From the NCBI GenBank assembly GCA_900540685.1, contig UQGS01000016.1:1-40766 (forward strand): 40,766 nt of DNA. The letters are read 5' to 3'. Under the pieces are notes generated by a model, which was not told where the DNA came from, searched no databases, and was given only the letters and a program-made list of their open reading frames with translations. Made by a program: the position numbers and the translations under genes. This document shows positions 13,965-22,549 of the stretch, piece by piece (the stretch's first letter is position 1; every line of letters begins with the position of its first letter). This DNA comes from an uncultured Catenibacterium sp. (GTDB lineage Bacteria > Bacillota_I > Bacilli_A > Erysipelotrichales > Coprobacillaceae).

Positions 13965-14768
13965 ATGAAATGTCCACACTGTCATAAAGATATCAGACCC
14001 ACAGATCACTTCTGTCCTCATTGTGGTTATGATTTAAGAAGAAACCCACCTAGAAGTACGACTATTCTAGGACGTATGATGAAAGGTTATCTTGTCATCA
14101 TGTTACTTACGATTGCACTTCCTATGGCTATTGTATTCTATAGTCAGTTCTTTACAGGAAAGTCAATTACATCTAACTTCCAGCAGTCAAATCTCTATGA
14201 ATTAGGTGAATTAAAGAAAACAGAAGGAGAAGAAGTGTACCACTTTGATTCTTCTAGCGCATTTAAGAAGAAATTCTCTAATGCGGAAACATTCATCAAA
14301 CCTGCCCAGTCTTATAAGAAATCATTAGAAAAACAGTATGGAAAGACATTTACTGCCACTTATGATTATTCTGTTTATTCTAATAATGATCTCTATACGA
14401 CTATTACCTGCAAGGCTTCTATAGATGACAATACAACTTTAGTGGTTAAACGTACATATAACCGTTCTAAGACTGATACAATTAAGACCACTCTTACTAA
14501 AGAGAATTGTAAGACATTCAAGGATCTTCTTCAGGAAGAAAACAAGGCATTAATGACATCAGTCATTGACCAATCTACATATAATAAACTGATTAAAAAG
14601 TTTAATAGTAAACAGAAAGAATTTGAAGCCAATAAAAAATCTCTCGGTCATTATGGCTTAGGTGCTTATATCAATGATAGTGAAGTATCACTTGTTGTTT
14701 ACCCGGGAAATAACTATAAATCACAATTTAAAGCACAAACAGAAGGTAATCATTCTCTTGCTCGTTAA
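13965..14768 (+). CDS. Zinc-ribbon membrane protein of unknown function
   Basis: The 267-residue protein begins with a zinc ribbon (MKCPHCHKDI...FCPHCGYDL, four cysteines). A single membrane helix follows (about residues 42-63, YLVIMLLTIALPMAIVFY), then an extracytoplasmic domain of about 200 residues rich in Lys, Thr and Tyr. I recognise no enzyme motif. The zinc-ribbon-plus-helix plan recurs in the gene at 26806 and is common in Bacillota membrane sensors and stress proteins. A strong terminator follows. Confidence 0.7.
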   Translation: MKCPHCHKDIRPTDHFCPHCGYDLRRNPPRSTTILGRMMKGYLVIMLLTIALPMAIVFYSQFFTGKSITSNFQQSNLYELGELKKTEGEEVYHFDSSSAFKKKFSNAETFIKPAQSYKKSLEKQYGKTFTATYDYSVYSNNDLYTTITCKASIDDNTTLVVKRTYNRSKTDTIKTTLTKENCKTFKDLLQEENKALMTSVIDQSTYNKLIKKFNSKQKEFEANKKSLGHYGLGAYINDSEVSLVVYPGNNYKSQFKAQTEGNHSLAR

Positions 14769-14780
14769 CGAGTATTCCTT

Positions 14781-14814
14781 AGGGAAGTATGCATAAAGCA
14801 TGCTTCCCTTTTTT
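14781..14814 (+). terminator. Terminator after the zinc-ribbon gene
   Basis: A stem of GGGAAG/CTTCCC (14782-14787 with 14803-14808) plus the inner ATGC/GCAT pairs, followed by T6. Confidence 0.85.
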
Positions 14815-14859
14815 GTGCTCCAATTACAGTCATAGACTGTTTTATATAGATTCTCTCAT

Positions 14860-14880
14860 GACATGTATATGTCTTTTTTT
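14860..14880 (+). promoter_or_regulatory. Terminator-like hairpin in the adhesin leader
   Basis: GACAT/ATGTC (14860-14864 with 14869-14873) is followed by T7, ending about 10 bases before the adhesin's ribosome binding site. The stem is short (5 bp). It may be a weak attenuator, or a T-tract open to slipped-strand variation. Confidence 0.35.
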
Positions 14881-14903
14881 ATTATGTAGAAAGGAAAATG
14901 AAG

Positions 14904-17900
14904 ATGAATATTTTAAGAAGAATAAGTGTGATTCTATTATCTTTACTTATGATAGCGGGTATCACAACACAGAATATGCGTATTGCGAATGCGGCATCTT
15001 ACAAAATGGAATGGCATGGTAAGTCCACTGCATATGGCAGTACTGTAGGTAATTTCACAATTGATGGAAGAAGAGCCTGGTGTATAGAACATAAGAAAAC
15101 AACACCATCGAATCAAACGATGTCAGGTGATTTTTATACAAGCACAGAACCTAAATATGCGAATATACGTAAGATTATGTATTATGGATGGTTTGGTTAT
15201 CAAACATGGGATGGTATGAATGGTTTAAGTGATGATGAGAAGAATGTCATCATGTCCATGGCACTTTCTCATGCTTATTCTGGTACATCACTTAAACAAG
15301 GTAAGATTGCAGATTTCTACAACTATGCAACAGCTCAGCCTGATCCTTTGAATCAGAATAACCTCTTATTTAGTAAGAATGAATTGACAACCTACTATGA
15401 TTCGAATGCGGGTGTACAGAAATCAGAATCAGTCAGACTCAATGGTCCAAATGGTTATCATATTACAATTAGTACTGGTACAGATAAAGTCAAGGTAGTT
15501 AATGAAACAAGAAACCAGACAGGAGAAACAGTGGATATCTATGGTGGAGATACAATGCATTATGAAGCAGATGCCTCTTATACTGGTCCAATGTATTCTG
15601 GTTATAAATCAGGTGGTTTTACATTTGCACCATTAATTATTCATAATGGAAATGACAAATACCAGCATATTAGTACCTGGTATACTATTCCTCCAGAAGT
15701 GACTACTTTTGCGAATGCACAGTTCCAGGCAGTTATTGGTCGTATCAAGCTTAGAAAGACAGATGTTGGTGGAAAGCTATTAGATGGTGCTGTATTCCAT
15801 GTTACTGGTAATAACTATGACCAGGATGTTACAGTCACAAATGGTGAAATTGTATTAGATAATCTATTAGTGGGTGAATATACTATTACTGAAAAAGGTG
15901 CACCTTTTGGTTATTTAGTTAATACTTCTACATTTAGTACTACAGTCAATCCTGGACAAACATCAGAAGTCACAATTACTGATGAAGCCCCTACAGGAAA
16001 AATTCAGATTGAGAAAACAGATGCAGATGGCATCATTCAAGGTGAAGCTTCATTAGAAGGAGCAGAATATACAGTCTATGATTCCCAGAAGAAAGAAGTA
16101 GGAAAGATCACTACAGATAAAGAAGGGCATGGTTCTTTAAATAACTTGGTATTAGGCACTTATACAGTCAAGGAAACAAAAGCCCCTGAAGGTTATAACC
16201 TTGATCCAAATACTTATACTGTAGAACTCACTTATAAAGATCAGACATCTTCTATTATATTTTCTAGTGTTGAATCTCAGGATAAAGTAAAGACAGGTTA
16301 TATTGAGATCTTAAAGACAGATACAGACAATCAGCCATTAAAGGGTGGAGAATTTGGAATTTATACGAATAGTGATATGTATATCGGTTCTACACTTTAT
16401 AAGAAAGGACAGCTTGTGATGTCTATTAAGACAAATGAGAAAGGTATCGCAAAATCTGATCCTTTACCATATGGCTCTTATTATGTAAAAGAAATGAAAG
16501 CACCAGGTATAGAAGAAGGCAATAAAGAAAACTTTGTATTATCTGATGAAACACAATATGTGAAGATCTCTAGTGATAAAGTATTCTCTATGACTTTTGT
16601 AGATGTGACTGTCACTGCTTCAAAGAAAGATATTACAGGCTCAGATGAAATCAAAGGAGCTAAGATGCAGGTGACTGATATGAATGGTCAGGTCATTGAT
16701 ACTTGGACATCTGGTGAAAAGCCTCATTCTATTAAAGGTTTAACTGAAGGACATGAATATATCCTCACTGAAATCACAGCACCTGATGGTTATGTGAAAG
16801 CTGAATCTATTAAGTTTACTGTTTCTAAGGATAAGAAGAATGAAACAGTCGTGATGAAAGATAAGCAGGTTAAGATTTCTAAGACAGATTTGACAGGTAA
16901 GAAGGAATTGAAAGGGGCTCATCTAGAAGTGAGAGATGAATTTAATAAAGTAGTGGATTCATGGACTTCTACAGATGAACCACATTATGTCAGTGGTCTA
17001 GAAGAAGGTAAGATGTATACACTTATTGAAATCACTGCTCCTGATGGTTATTTAAAAGCTGAATCCATCCAGTTTACTGTATCTACTGATAAGAAGAATG
17101 AAACAGTCGTGATGAAGGATGGGCAGATTACAGTCTCAAAGCAGACAATGACAGGAAAAGAAGAATTAGAAGGAGCTAAACTAGAAGTGAGAGATGAATC
17201 AAATAACATTATTGATTCATGGACATCTACTCATGAACCACATTATGTGAGTGGTCTAGAAGAAGGCAAGACTTATACACTTATTGAAACAACAGCTCCA
17301 GATGGTTATGTGAAAGCTGAATCTATTCAATTTACAGTCTCTAAAGAGAACCAGACAGTAGTTATGAAGGATGGACAGGTTACAGTCTCTAAGACAACAA
17401 TTACAGGTAAAGAAGAATTAGAAGGCGCCAAGCTTGAAGTAAGAGATGAGAAGGATAATGTAGTAGATTCATGGACATCTACTTATGAACCACATTATGT
17501 CAGTGGTCTAGAAGAAGGCAAGACTTATACACTTATTGAAACAACAGCCCCTGATGGTTATGTGAAAGCTGAATCTATTCAATTTACAGTCTCTAAATCA
17601 AATCAGACAGTCGTGATGAAGGATGCATCTATTACTGTGAATAAGATTGATGAAGAAACAGAAGAACCTGTATCAGATGCAGAATTCTCTGTATTTGATG
17701 GAGAAGGCAATCTAATCGATCAATGGATCACAGATGGTACAGCACATGCAGTGAGTCACTTAGAAGCAGGTAAAGAATATACTCTTAAAGAAACAAAGAC
17801 ACCAAGAGGATATCAAACAGTGGCTGATTCTATGTTTACTGTCTCTGGTGAAGAAGATCTTTCTTTAGAAATCAAAGAAAAGCCAGTATTAGTGAATATC

Positions 17901-18281
17901 CAGGTGAATAAGATTGATGCGAAGACAAAACAGTTGATCAAGGATAAAGACTTTGAATTTACTCTATATAATGATCCAGATTGTATCTATAGTATTGCAT
18001 CTGCTTCTTCTAGAGACGGTAGTGCAACATTTAAATCTTTAAGATATGGCACTTACTACATCAAAGAAACAAAAGCACCTTTAGGTTATCATTTATCTGA
18101 TGAAGTAAAGAAGGTTGTGATTGATGAAAATGTAGAGGGAGATACTTATACATTTGATTATGAGAATAAGCCAATCGAAATCATTATGACAGGTGATTCA
18201 ACTCATCTACTATCAATTATGGGATTATGCTTAGTCTCTATGATTGGTGCAGTATTCTTTCTTATTAAGAAGAGAATCTAA
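14904..18281 (+). CDS. Large cell-wall surface adhesin with SpaA-type repeats
   Basis: The 1125-residue product is a secreted surface protein. A signal peptide ends at ...RIANA (about residue 30). An N-terminal domain resembles thioester adhesin domains: RRAWCIEHKK holds the cysteine, but the usual Gln of TQxA is replaced in IMSMALSHAYSG, so a thioester is doubtful. Then follow about nine SpaA/prealbumin-like modules; their ETxAPxGY motif carries the glutamate that helps form Lys-Asn isopeptide bonds. Four central modules are near-identical. The C-terminus has IIMTGD, a membrane helix and KKRI, a sorting signal in which LPxTG is replaced by IIMTG. The start at 14904 lies 8 bases from AAAGGA; the ATG at 14898 is too close. 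Flanked by terminators, it is a single-gene unit. No sortase lies in the window. Confidence 0.88.
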   Translation: MNILRRISVILLSLLMIAGITTQNMRIANAASYKMEWHGKSTAYGSTVGNFTIDGRRAWCIEHKKTTPSNQTMSGDFYTSTEPKYANIRKIMYYGWFGYQTWDGMNGLSDDEKNVIMSMALSHAYSGTSLKQGKIADFYNYATAQPDPLNQNNLLFSKNELTTYYDSNAGVQKSESVRLNGPNGYHITISTGTDKVKVVNETRNQTGETVDIYGGDTMHYEADASYTGPMYSGYKSGGFTFAPLIIHNGNDKYQHISTWYTIPPEVTTFANAQFQAVIGRIKLRKTDVGGKLLDGAVFHVTGNNYDQDVTVTNGEIVLDNLLVGEYTITEKGAPFGYLVNTSTFSTTVNPGQTSEVTITDEAPTGKIQIEKTDADGIIQGEASLEGAEYTVYDSQKKEVGKITTDKEGHGSLNNLVLGTYTVKETKAPEGYNLDPNTYTVELTYKDQTSSIIFSSVESQDKVKTGYIEILKTDTDNQPLKGGEFGIYTNSDMYIGSTLYKKGQLVMSIKTNEKGIAKSDPLPYGSYYVKEMKAPGIEEGNKENFVLSDETQYVKISSDKVFSMTFVDVTVTASKKDITGSDEIKGAKMQVTDMNGQVIDTWTSGEKPHSIKGLTEGHEYILTEITAPDGYVKAESIKFTVSKDKKNETVVMKDKQVKISKTDLTGKKELKGAHLEVRDEFNKVVDSWTSTDEPHYVSGLEEGKMYTLIEITAPDGYLKAESIQFTVSTDKKNETVVMKDGQITVSKQTMTGKEELEGAKLEVRDESNNIIDSWTSTHEPHYVSGLEEGKTYTLIETTAPDGYVKAESIQFTVSKENQTVVMKDGQVTVSKTTITGKEELEGAKLEVRDEKDNVVDSWTSTYEPHYVSGLEEGKTYTLIETTAPDGYVKAESIQFTVSKSNQTVVMKDASITVNKIDEETEEPVSDAEFSVFDGEGNLIDQWITDGTAHAVSHLEAGKEYTLKETKTPRGYQTVADSMFTVSGEEDLSLEIKEKPVLVNIQVNKIDAKTKQLIKDKDFEFTLYNDPDCIYSIASASSRDGSATFKSLRYGTYYIKETKAPLGYHLSDEVKKVVIDENVEGDTYTFDYENKPIEIIMTGDSTHLLSIMGLCLVSMIGAVFFLIKKRI
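16611..17630 (+). repeat. Four tandem SpaA-module repeats within the adhesin
   Basis: Units of 258, 258, 252 and 252 bases begin at 16611, 16869, 17127 and 17379. The last three share EVRDE, DSWTST, EPHYVSGLEEGK and TAPDGY almost unchanged, and units 3 and 4 are nearly identical at DNA level (for example the GGTCTAGAAGAAGGCAAGAC stretch in both). Unit number could change by recombination. Confidence 0.9.
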
Positions 18282-18288
18282 TTATTAG

Positions 18289-18317
18289 GACTGGGGATTT
18301 TTTCTCCAGTCTTTTTC
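18289..18317 (+). terminator. Terminator of the adhesin gene
   Basis: Stem GACTGGGGA (18289-18297) / TCTCCAGTC (18303-18311, one G-U pair), followed by T5. Confidence 0.85.
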
Positions 18318-18352
18318 TATTAATATGACTTTTTTTTATTGGGTCCTTCCTA

Positions 18353-18358
18353 TATAAT
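18353..18358 (+). promoter_or_regulatory. Probable -10 box of the phosphatase-hisC-ppaX-trxB operon
   Basis: TATAAT lies 24 bases before the first gene and just ahead of its AAGGAGGG site. No good -35 is visible. Confidence 0.45.
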
Positions 18359-18381
18359 GGAAAATTAAGGAGGGCAAAACT

Positions 18382-19173
18382 ATGAAAATGGTATTTTGTG
18401 ATATCGATGGAACACTTTATCGTGAAGACAAACAGATTTCACCTTTAAACAAAGAAGCACTTATACGTTTTCGTGAGGCAGGTGGACAAGTTGTTTATTG
18501 CACAGGACGTCATATTCTAGAGATGGAAACAATTCTTGTACAGGATGGCTATCCTTTTGATTATCTTGTCTTAAATAATGGTGGGGCTATATTGGATTCT
18601 GATAAAGAAACTCTCTATGAAAAACACATAGAAGCACCTATTGGACTCGATATTCTACAATGGGGTGTAGATGCGAATATGTTTGTCCATATGTGTGATG
18701 GTCAAAACAGCTATGGCTGTTTTAATAATCAAGCTTTTGCGCATAGTGATATGGGAGATACACCTATACCTGATGACTATATGACATTAATGAAGAAAAG
18801 TCCTTCATTCCAGATTATTAGTCTCAATCAGGAAGATATGCAGACTGATCAAATTAATATCATTAAAAAGAGAATAGAAGATCACTATGGAGACTATGTA
18901 GAATGTCATCTAAATCTCCATTTTTTAGATATTGTTCCTAAGAACTGTTCTAAGGGATCTGGTGTAAACTATCTTAAAGAGAAAACAAATGCGACAACCT
19001 ATACAATAGGTGATTCATGGAATGACCTTTCGATGATTGAAGCAGGAGATCATGGCTGTACATTTAATTATGCCCATGATGATATTCAAGAAAAAGCAGA
19101 TCATGTTTATAGCTATGTCTATGAGATGATCGGTGATATACTAGGGGGAAAATATAATGAGCTGGAGAAATAA
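18382..19173 (+). CDS. Cof-type HAD-superfamily phosphatase
   Basis: The 263-residue protein has the HAD motifs: DIDGTL (motif I, with the nucleophile Asp in FCDIDGTLY), a threonine in YCTGRH (motif II), the lysine in PKNCSKGSG (motif III) and GDSWNDLSMI (motif IV). The large cap domain between motifs II and III marks type IIB (Cof). Such enzymes remove phosphate from sugar phosphates, nucleotides or cofactor intermediates; the substrate cannot be told from sequence. Start behind AAGGAGGG. It overlaps hisC by 17 bases. Confidence 0.88.
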   Translation: MKMVFCDIDGTLYREDKQISPLNKEALIRFREAGGQVVYCTGRHILEMETILVQDGYPFDYLVLNNGGAILDSDKETLYEKHIEAPIGLDILQWGVDANMFVHMCDGQNSYGCFNNQAFAHSDMGDTPIPDDYMTLMKKSPSFQIISLNQEDMQTDQINIIKKRIEDHYGDYVECHLNLHFLDIVPKNCSKGSGVNYLKEKTNATTYTIGDSWNDLSMIEAGDHGCTFNYAHDDIQEKADHVYSYVYEMIGDILGGKYNELEK

Positions 19174-20212
19174 CTTAAGAGATGTAGAACCATATGTGGC
19201 AGGTGAACAGCCTAAGATGTCTAATCTCATTAAACTAAACACAAATGAAAATCCATATGAACCAGGAGAAAAGGTTAAAGAAGCGATTCAGTCTTTTGAT
19301 CCATTTAAACTAAGACTCTATCCTGATGCAGATGCCTCAAGATTAAGACACTTAATTGCGGAATATCATGGATTAGAAGATAACCAGGTATTTTTAGGTA
19401 ATGGGAGTGATGAAGTTCTTGCCCTCACATTCTTAACATGCTTTAACGGACAAGATCCTATCCTATTCCCAGATATTACTTATTCATTCTATCCTGTTTA
19501 TTGTGAATTATTTAATATTGACTACAAGACAGTGGCACTTGATGAGGCATTTAAGATTAATAAAGAAGATTACTATACAAATAATGGTGGAATTATCTTC
19601 CCTAATCCAAATGCACCTACAGGTGAATTGATGTCAGTAGAAGACATAGAAGATATCATCAAACATAATCCAGATAGTATTGTGGTGATTGATGAAGCGT
19701 ATATTGATTTTGGTGGAGAAACAGTTCTACCACTATTAAAGAAGTATGATAACTTACTTGTGATTCATACATTCTCTAAATTCCGTTCACTTGCAGGAAG
19801 TAGACTTGGTGTTGCATTAGGTAATGAAGAACTTGTTTCACATTTATATGATGTAAAGAACTCATTCAACTCTTATCCAATTGATGCACTTGCACAGGTG
19901 ATTGGTGAAGCATCTATTCAGGATAGTGAAGTGATCAAAGAACATGCGAAAAAGATTGTCGCAACACGTGAACGTACAAAAGAAGCCCTTAAAGAAATGG
20001 GCTTCACAATGACAGACAGTTATTCTAACTTTATCTTTATTCATCATGATGATTATGATGCAGAACATATCTTTAAAGAATTAAGAAAGAAACATATTAT
20101 TGTAAGATATTTCAATGCGCCACGTATTAATCAATATTTACGTGTGACTATCGGGAATGATGAAGAGATGGATGCATTCTTAGATGCTGTCAAAGAAATT
20201 ATTCAAGCATAA
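19157..20212 (+). CDS. hisC: Histidinol-phosphate aminotransferase family protein (HisC)
   Basis: A 351-residue PLP-dependent class I/II aminotransferase of HisC type. Visible are NTNENPYEPG at the N-terminus, LGNGSDEVL, FPNPNAPTG, VIDEAYIDF, and the PLP lysine in HTFSKFRSLAGSRLG. It normally converts imidazole acetol phosphate to histidinol phosphate, and many HisC proteins also transaminate aromatic acids. No other his gene is in the window, so an aromatic role is possible. The start has AGGGGG 9 bases upstream and lies inside the previous gene. Confidence 0.88.
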   Translation: MSWRNNLRDVEPYVAGEQPKMSNLIKLNTNENPYEPGEKVKEAIQSFDPFKLRLYPDADASRLRHLIAEYHGLEDNQVFLGNGSDEVLALTFLTCFNGQDPILFPDITYSFYPVYCELFNIDYKTVALDEAFKINKEDYYTNNGGIIFPNPNAPTGELMSVEDIEDIIKHNPDSIVVIDEAYIDFGGETVLPLLKKYDNLLVIHTFSKFRSLAGSRLGVALGNEELVSHLYDVKNSFNSYPIDALAQVIGEASIQDSEVIKEHAKKIVATRERTKEALKEMGFTMTDSYSNFIFIHHDDYDAEHIFKELRKKHIIVRYFNAPRINQYLRVTIGNDEEMDAFLDAVKEIIQA

Positions 20213-20239
20213 TAACAGCATAAGGACATAATTAATGAT

Positions 20240-20887
20240 ATGATACATACAGATAACGTACTCTTATTTGATCTAGATGGGACAGTACTCAATACTGATG
20301 AATTGATCTTCCAGTCATTTAGATATACATTCAAACAATTTCTTCCTGAATATACTTTATCAAAAGAAGAATTACTTTCTTTCTTAGGACCACCTTTAAG
20401 AGATTCATTTGCGCGATATCTTTCAGGTGATCAAGTAGATGAAGCTGTACAGGTCTACCGTGACTATAATCGTGAGAAGCACAATGACTATGTCACTCTT
20501 TACCCTCATGAAACAGAAGTATTAAAAAAGCTTCATGAGAAGGGAATAAGAATGGCTATTGTGACTACAAAATATAAGGATGCTGCTGTGTATGGATTAA
20601 AGTGTGCAAACTTAGATCAGTATTTTGAAGTAGTCATTGGCAGTGATGAAGTCACTCATGGTAAACCTCATCCAGAAGCATTACTCACTGCAATGAAGAA
20701 AATGAATGCATCTCATGGTTATATGATTGGAGATAATGTGACAGATATTCAAGCAGGTAAGAATGCAGGTATTAAAACTATTGGAGTCACTTGGTCTTTA
20801 AAAGGAACTAAGGCACTTCTTGATGAACATCCAGATTATATGATGGAGTCTTATGATGATTTATATGATTATCTAGAAAGGATGTAG
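20240..20887 (+). CDS. ppaX: PpaX-like HAD hydrolase (pyrophosphatase/phosphoglycolate phosphatase type)
   Basis: The 215-residue protein has FDLDGTVLNTDEL (motif I, with the N-T-x-E/D that PpaX shares), a small helical cap domain with FLGPPLRDSF, IVTTKY (motif II), GKPHPEAL (motif III) and MIGDNVTDIQAGKNAG (motif IV). Length and motif I resemble B. subtilis PpaX (216 residues), which hydrolyses pyrophosphate from HPr dephosphorylation. Phosphoglycolate phosphatase (Gph) is the alternative. AAGGA is 13 bases upstream, rather far, so initiation may be modest. Three bases separate it from trxB. Confidence 0.78.
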   Translation: MIHTDNVLLFDLDGTVLNTDELIFQSFRYTFKQFLPEYTLSKEELLSFLGPPLRDSFARYLSGDQVDEAVQVYRDYNREKHNDYVTLYPHETEVLKKLHEKGIRMAIVTTKYKDAAVYGLKCANLDQYFEVVIGSDEVTHGKPHPEALLTAMKKMNASHGYMIGDNVTDIQAGKNAGIKTIGVTWSLKGTKALLDEHPDYMMESYDDLYDYLERM

Positions 20888-20890
20888 ATT

Positions 20891-21802
20891 ATGAAAGATA
20901 TTATAATTATTGGTGGTGGACCAGCAGGCTTGACTTGCGCACTTTATGCAAGTCGTGCAGGTGCAGATGTCACTATTATTGAATCAGGTGCACCAGGTGG
21001 CAAATTAAACTTAACAGCACATATAGAAAACTATCCTGGTATTAAAGAGATGATGGGACCACAGCTTGCATATGATATGTATGAACAGGCACTTAACTTT
21101 GGAGCAGAGCTTAAGATGACAGAAGTGAAGGCAATCAGAGATGAAGGTGGTCATAAGGTTGTTGTCACATCTAAGGAAGAACTAGAAGCCCGTACAGTCA
21201 TTATTGCGACAGGTACGAAAGAAAGAAAAATGGGACTTCCATTAGAAGATGAAATGACAGGGAAAGGTATTTCTTATTGTGCTGTCTGTGATGGACCTTT
21301 CTTTAGAGGTAAAGAAGTGGCTGTCATTGGTGGAGGTAATAGTGCGATTGAAGAATCACTTTATCTAGCAGGTATTACAGAAAAAGTTCATATTATTATG
21401 AGACGTGATGTATTCCGTGCCGATGACTATTTAGTCAAGAAAGCACTCAATAATGAAAAGATTGAGTTCCACTTCAAGAAGAAGCCTCATGCATTGATTG
21501 TAGAAGAGGATACATTAAAAGGCTTAGAACTAGAAGACAGTGAAACAAAAGAACGAGAGAACCTTTATGTACAGGGTATTTTCCCATTTATTGGTTTAGA
21601 TCCAGTCACTGATTTTGTGAAGGATTTAGGAATCACCAATGCCCAGGGGTATATTGATGTAGATGAACATATGGAAACAAAAATTCCTGGAATATTTGCG
21701 ATTGGTGATGTCAGAACAAAGACATTAAGACAGGTTGTCACAGCAACCAACGATGGTGCGATTGCAGGACAATATGCGGCTAAGCTTGTAGAAGAGAACT
21801 AA
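20891..21802 (+). CDS. trxB: Thioredoxin reductase
   Basis: Transfers electrons from NADPH through FAD to thioredoxin. The 303-residue protein has the N-terminal FAD site IIGGGPAGLTCALYASRAG, the redox pair CAVC in YCAVCDGPFF near residue 130, the NADPH site VIGGGNSAIEES and the C-terminal FAD motif GIFAIGDVRTK with QVVTATNDGAIAG. It is the last gene of its operon; a terminator overlaps its stop codon. In many Bacillota trxB is followed closely by rapZ-yvcK-whiA, and here that junction is where the insertion element sits. Confidence 0.95.
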   Translation: MKDIIIIGGGPAGLTCALYASRAGADVTIIESGAPGGKLNLTAHIENYPGIKEMMGPQLAYDMYEQALNFGAELKMTEVKAIRDEGGHKVVVTSKEELEARTVIIATGTKERKMGLPLEDEMTGKGISYCAVCDGPFFRGKEVAVIGGGNSAIEESLYLAGITEKVHIIMRRDVFRADDYLVKKALNNEKIEFHFKKKPHALIVEEDTLKGLELEDSETKERENLYVQGIFPFIGLDPVTDFVKDLGITNAQGYIDVDEHMETKIPGIFAIGDVRTKTLRQVVTATNDGAIAGQYAAKLVEEN

Positions 21803-21817
21803 TGCAGTTCTCTTTTT
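21793..21817 (+). terminator. Terminator of the trxB operon
   Basis: AGAGAAC (21793-21799) pairs with GTTCTCT (21807-21813), followed by T's. The left arm holds the last codons and the stop of trxB. Confidence 0.78.
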
Positions 21818-21823
21818 GAATGC

Positions 21824-21849
21824 TTTATACCCTTATGATTGTATGTTAT
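21824..21849 (+). promoter_or_regulatory. Left half of a promoter split by the insertion element (probably for rapZ)
   Basis: TTTATA (21824-21829) is followed by 17 bases ending in TGT and then TAT (21847-21849), where the element begins. The bases right of the element are AAT (24359-24361). Joined, they read TGT-TATAAT, an extended -10 at the correct spacing from the -35-like TTTATA, 27 bases before the rapZ start. The insertion would therefore have broken this promoter. Confidence 0.6.
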
Positions 21850-21866
21850 GAATTAGTGTCGAAAAA

Positions 21867-21886
21867 CCCATAGGCTTGCCTATGGG
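21867..21886 (+). repeat. Left-end subterminal hairpin of the element
   Basis: CCCATAGGC and GCCTATGGG pair around TT. This is the structure the Y1 transposase recognises at the left end. Confidence 0.8.
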
Positions 21887-21908
21887 GTGAAAGACATATA
21901 ATTTTTGC

Positions 21909-21937
21909 TTGAGTTTAGCATAGAGAAGATATATAAT
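21909..21937 (+). promoter_or_regulatory. Promoter of the RHH-tnpA-tnpB operon
   Basis: TTGAGT (21909-21914), a 17-base spacer and TATAAT (21932-21937), inside the element's left end and 33 bases before the RHH gene. Confidence 0.72.
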
Positions 21938-21969
21938 ATATGTATAAAATAGAAAGGACTTTTTAATTA

Positions 21970-22152
21970 ATGGGAAGACCAAAATCAAATAATGTTCAAA
22001 TAAACATATCCATTCCTATGGAGTGGAAAAAAGAACTTGAAAACCTTGCGCGTATCTATTCTGTTGAGGAAGGCAAGACTATTACATTTCTTGATCTTAT
22101 GCGTAGAGGCATTCAGGAAAAATATCAGCTTGGAGAGCAGGATGATGAGTGA
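21970..22152 (+). CDS. Small ribbon-helix-helix (CopG-like) protein of the insertion element
   Basis: The 60-residue protein begins MGRPKSNNVQINISIPMEWKK. A basic N-terminus leads into a strand with alternating residues (VQINISIP), then a helix (EWKKELENLARIYSV) and a second helix (TFLDLMRRGIQEKYQL), the plan of ribbon-helix-helix DNA-binding dimers. AAGGA lies 12 bases upstream. Its end overlaps the start of tnpA, so the two are translated together. It probably represses the element's promoter or helps the transposase; either is inference. An RHH gene is not part of the standard IS200/IS605 set. Confidence 0.72.
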   Translation: MGRPKSNNVQINISIPMEWKKELENLARIYSVEEGKTITFLDLMRRGIQEKYQLGEQDDE

Positions 22153-22549
22153 AGAAAAATATCACATTGCTTCACACTGTAAATATCTAATACAATATCA
22201 TATCATATGGTGTCCTGAATTCAGATTTTCGGTTTTAAAAGGTAATGTTGAAAATACTTTAAAACAGATATTACAGAAAATTTGTAACGATTATAATTAT
22301 CATATAAAAGCACTTGAAGTAATGCCAGACCATGTACATATTTTCATAGATGTGCCACAGACTGTCGCTCCCTGCGATGTGGCTAGAACTCTTAAAAGCA
22401 TCAGCGCTATCGAATTATTTAAAGCGTACCCGCAGCTTAAAAAGTTCTATGCAGGATGTGGAGCTTTATGGTCAAGAGGGTATTTTGTCTCAACTGTAGA
22501 ACGCATAAGCGAATCTGCAGTAATCAAGTATATCGAGGAACAAAGATGA
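22142..22549 (+). CDS. tnpA: IS200/IS605 Y1 transposase TnpA
   Basis: A single-strand-specific HUH transposase of 135 residues. The HUH metal-binding pair is in MPDHVHIFIDV. The catalytic tyrosine is in the YxxxQ motif KYIEEQ near the C-terminus, and LWSRGYFVSTV precedes it as in family members. The start is the first of two ATGs at 22142 and 22145, behind GGAGAG and overlapping the RHH stop; an open frame extends further upstream to 22037 but lies over the RHH gene and has no binding site. It ends in an ATGA overlap with tnpB. All key residues are present, so it should be active. Confidence 0.9.
   Translation: MMSEEKYHIASHCKYLIQYHIIWCPEFRFSVLKGNVENTLKQILQKICNDYNYHIKALEVMPDHVHIFIDVPQTVAPCDVARTLKSISAIELFKAYPQLKKFYAGCGALWSRGYFVSTVERISESAVIKYIEEQR

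Noticed and set aside
16611..17630. CRISPR-like array
   Set aside because: The regularly spaced repeats are in-frame protein modules of about 84-86 residues without unique spacers.
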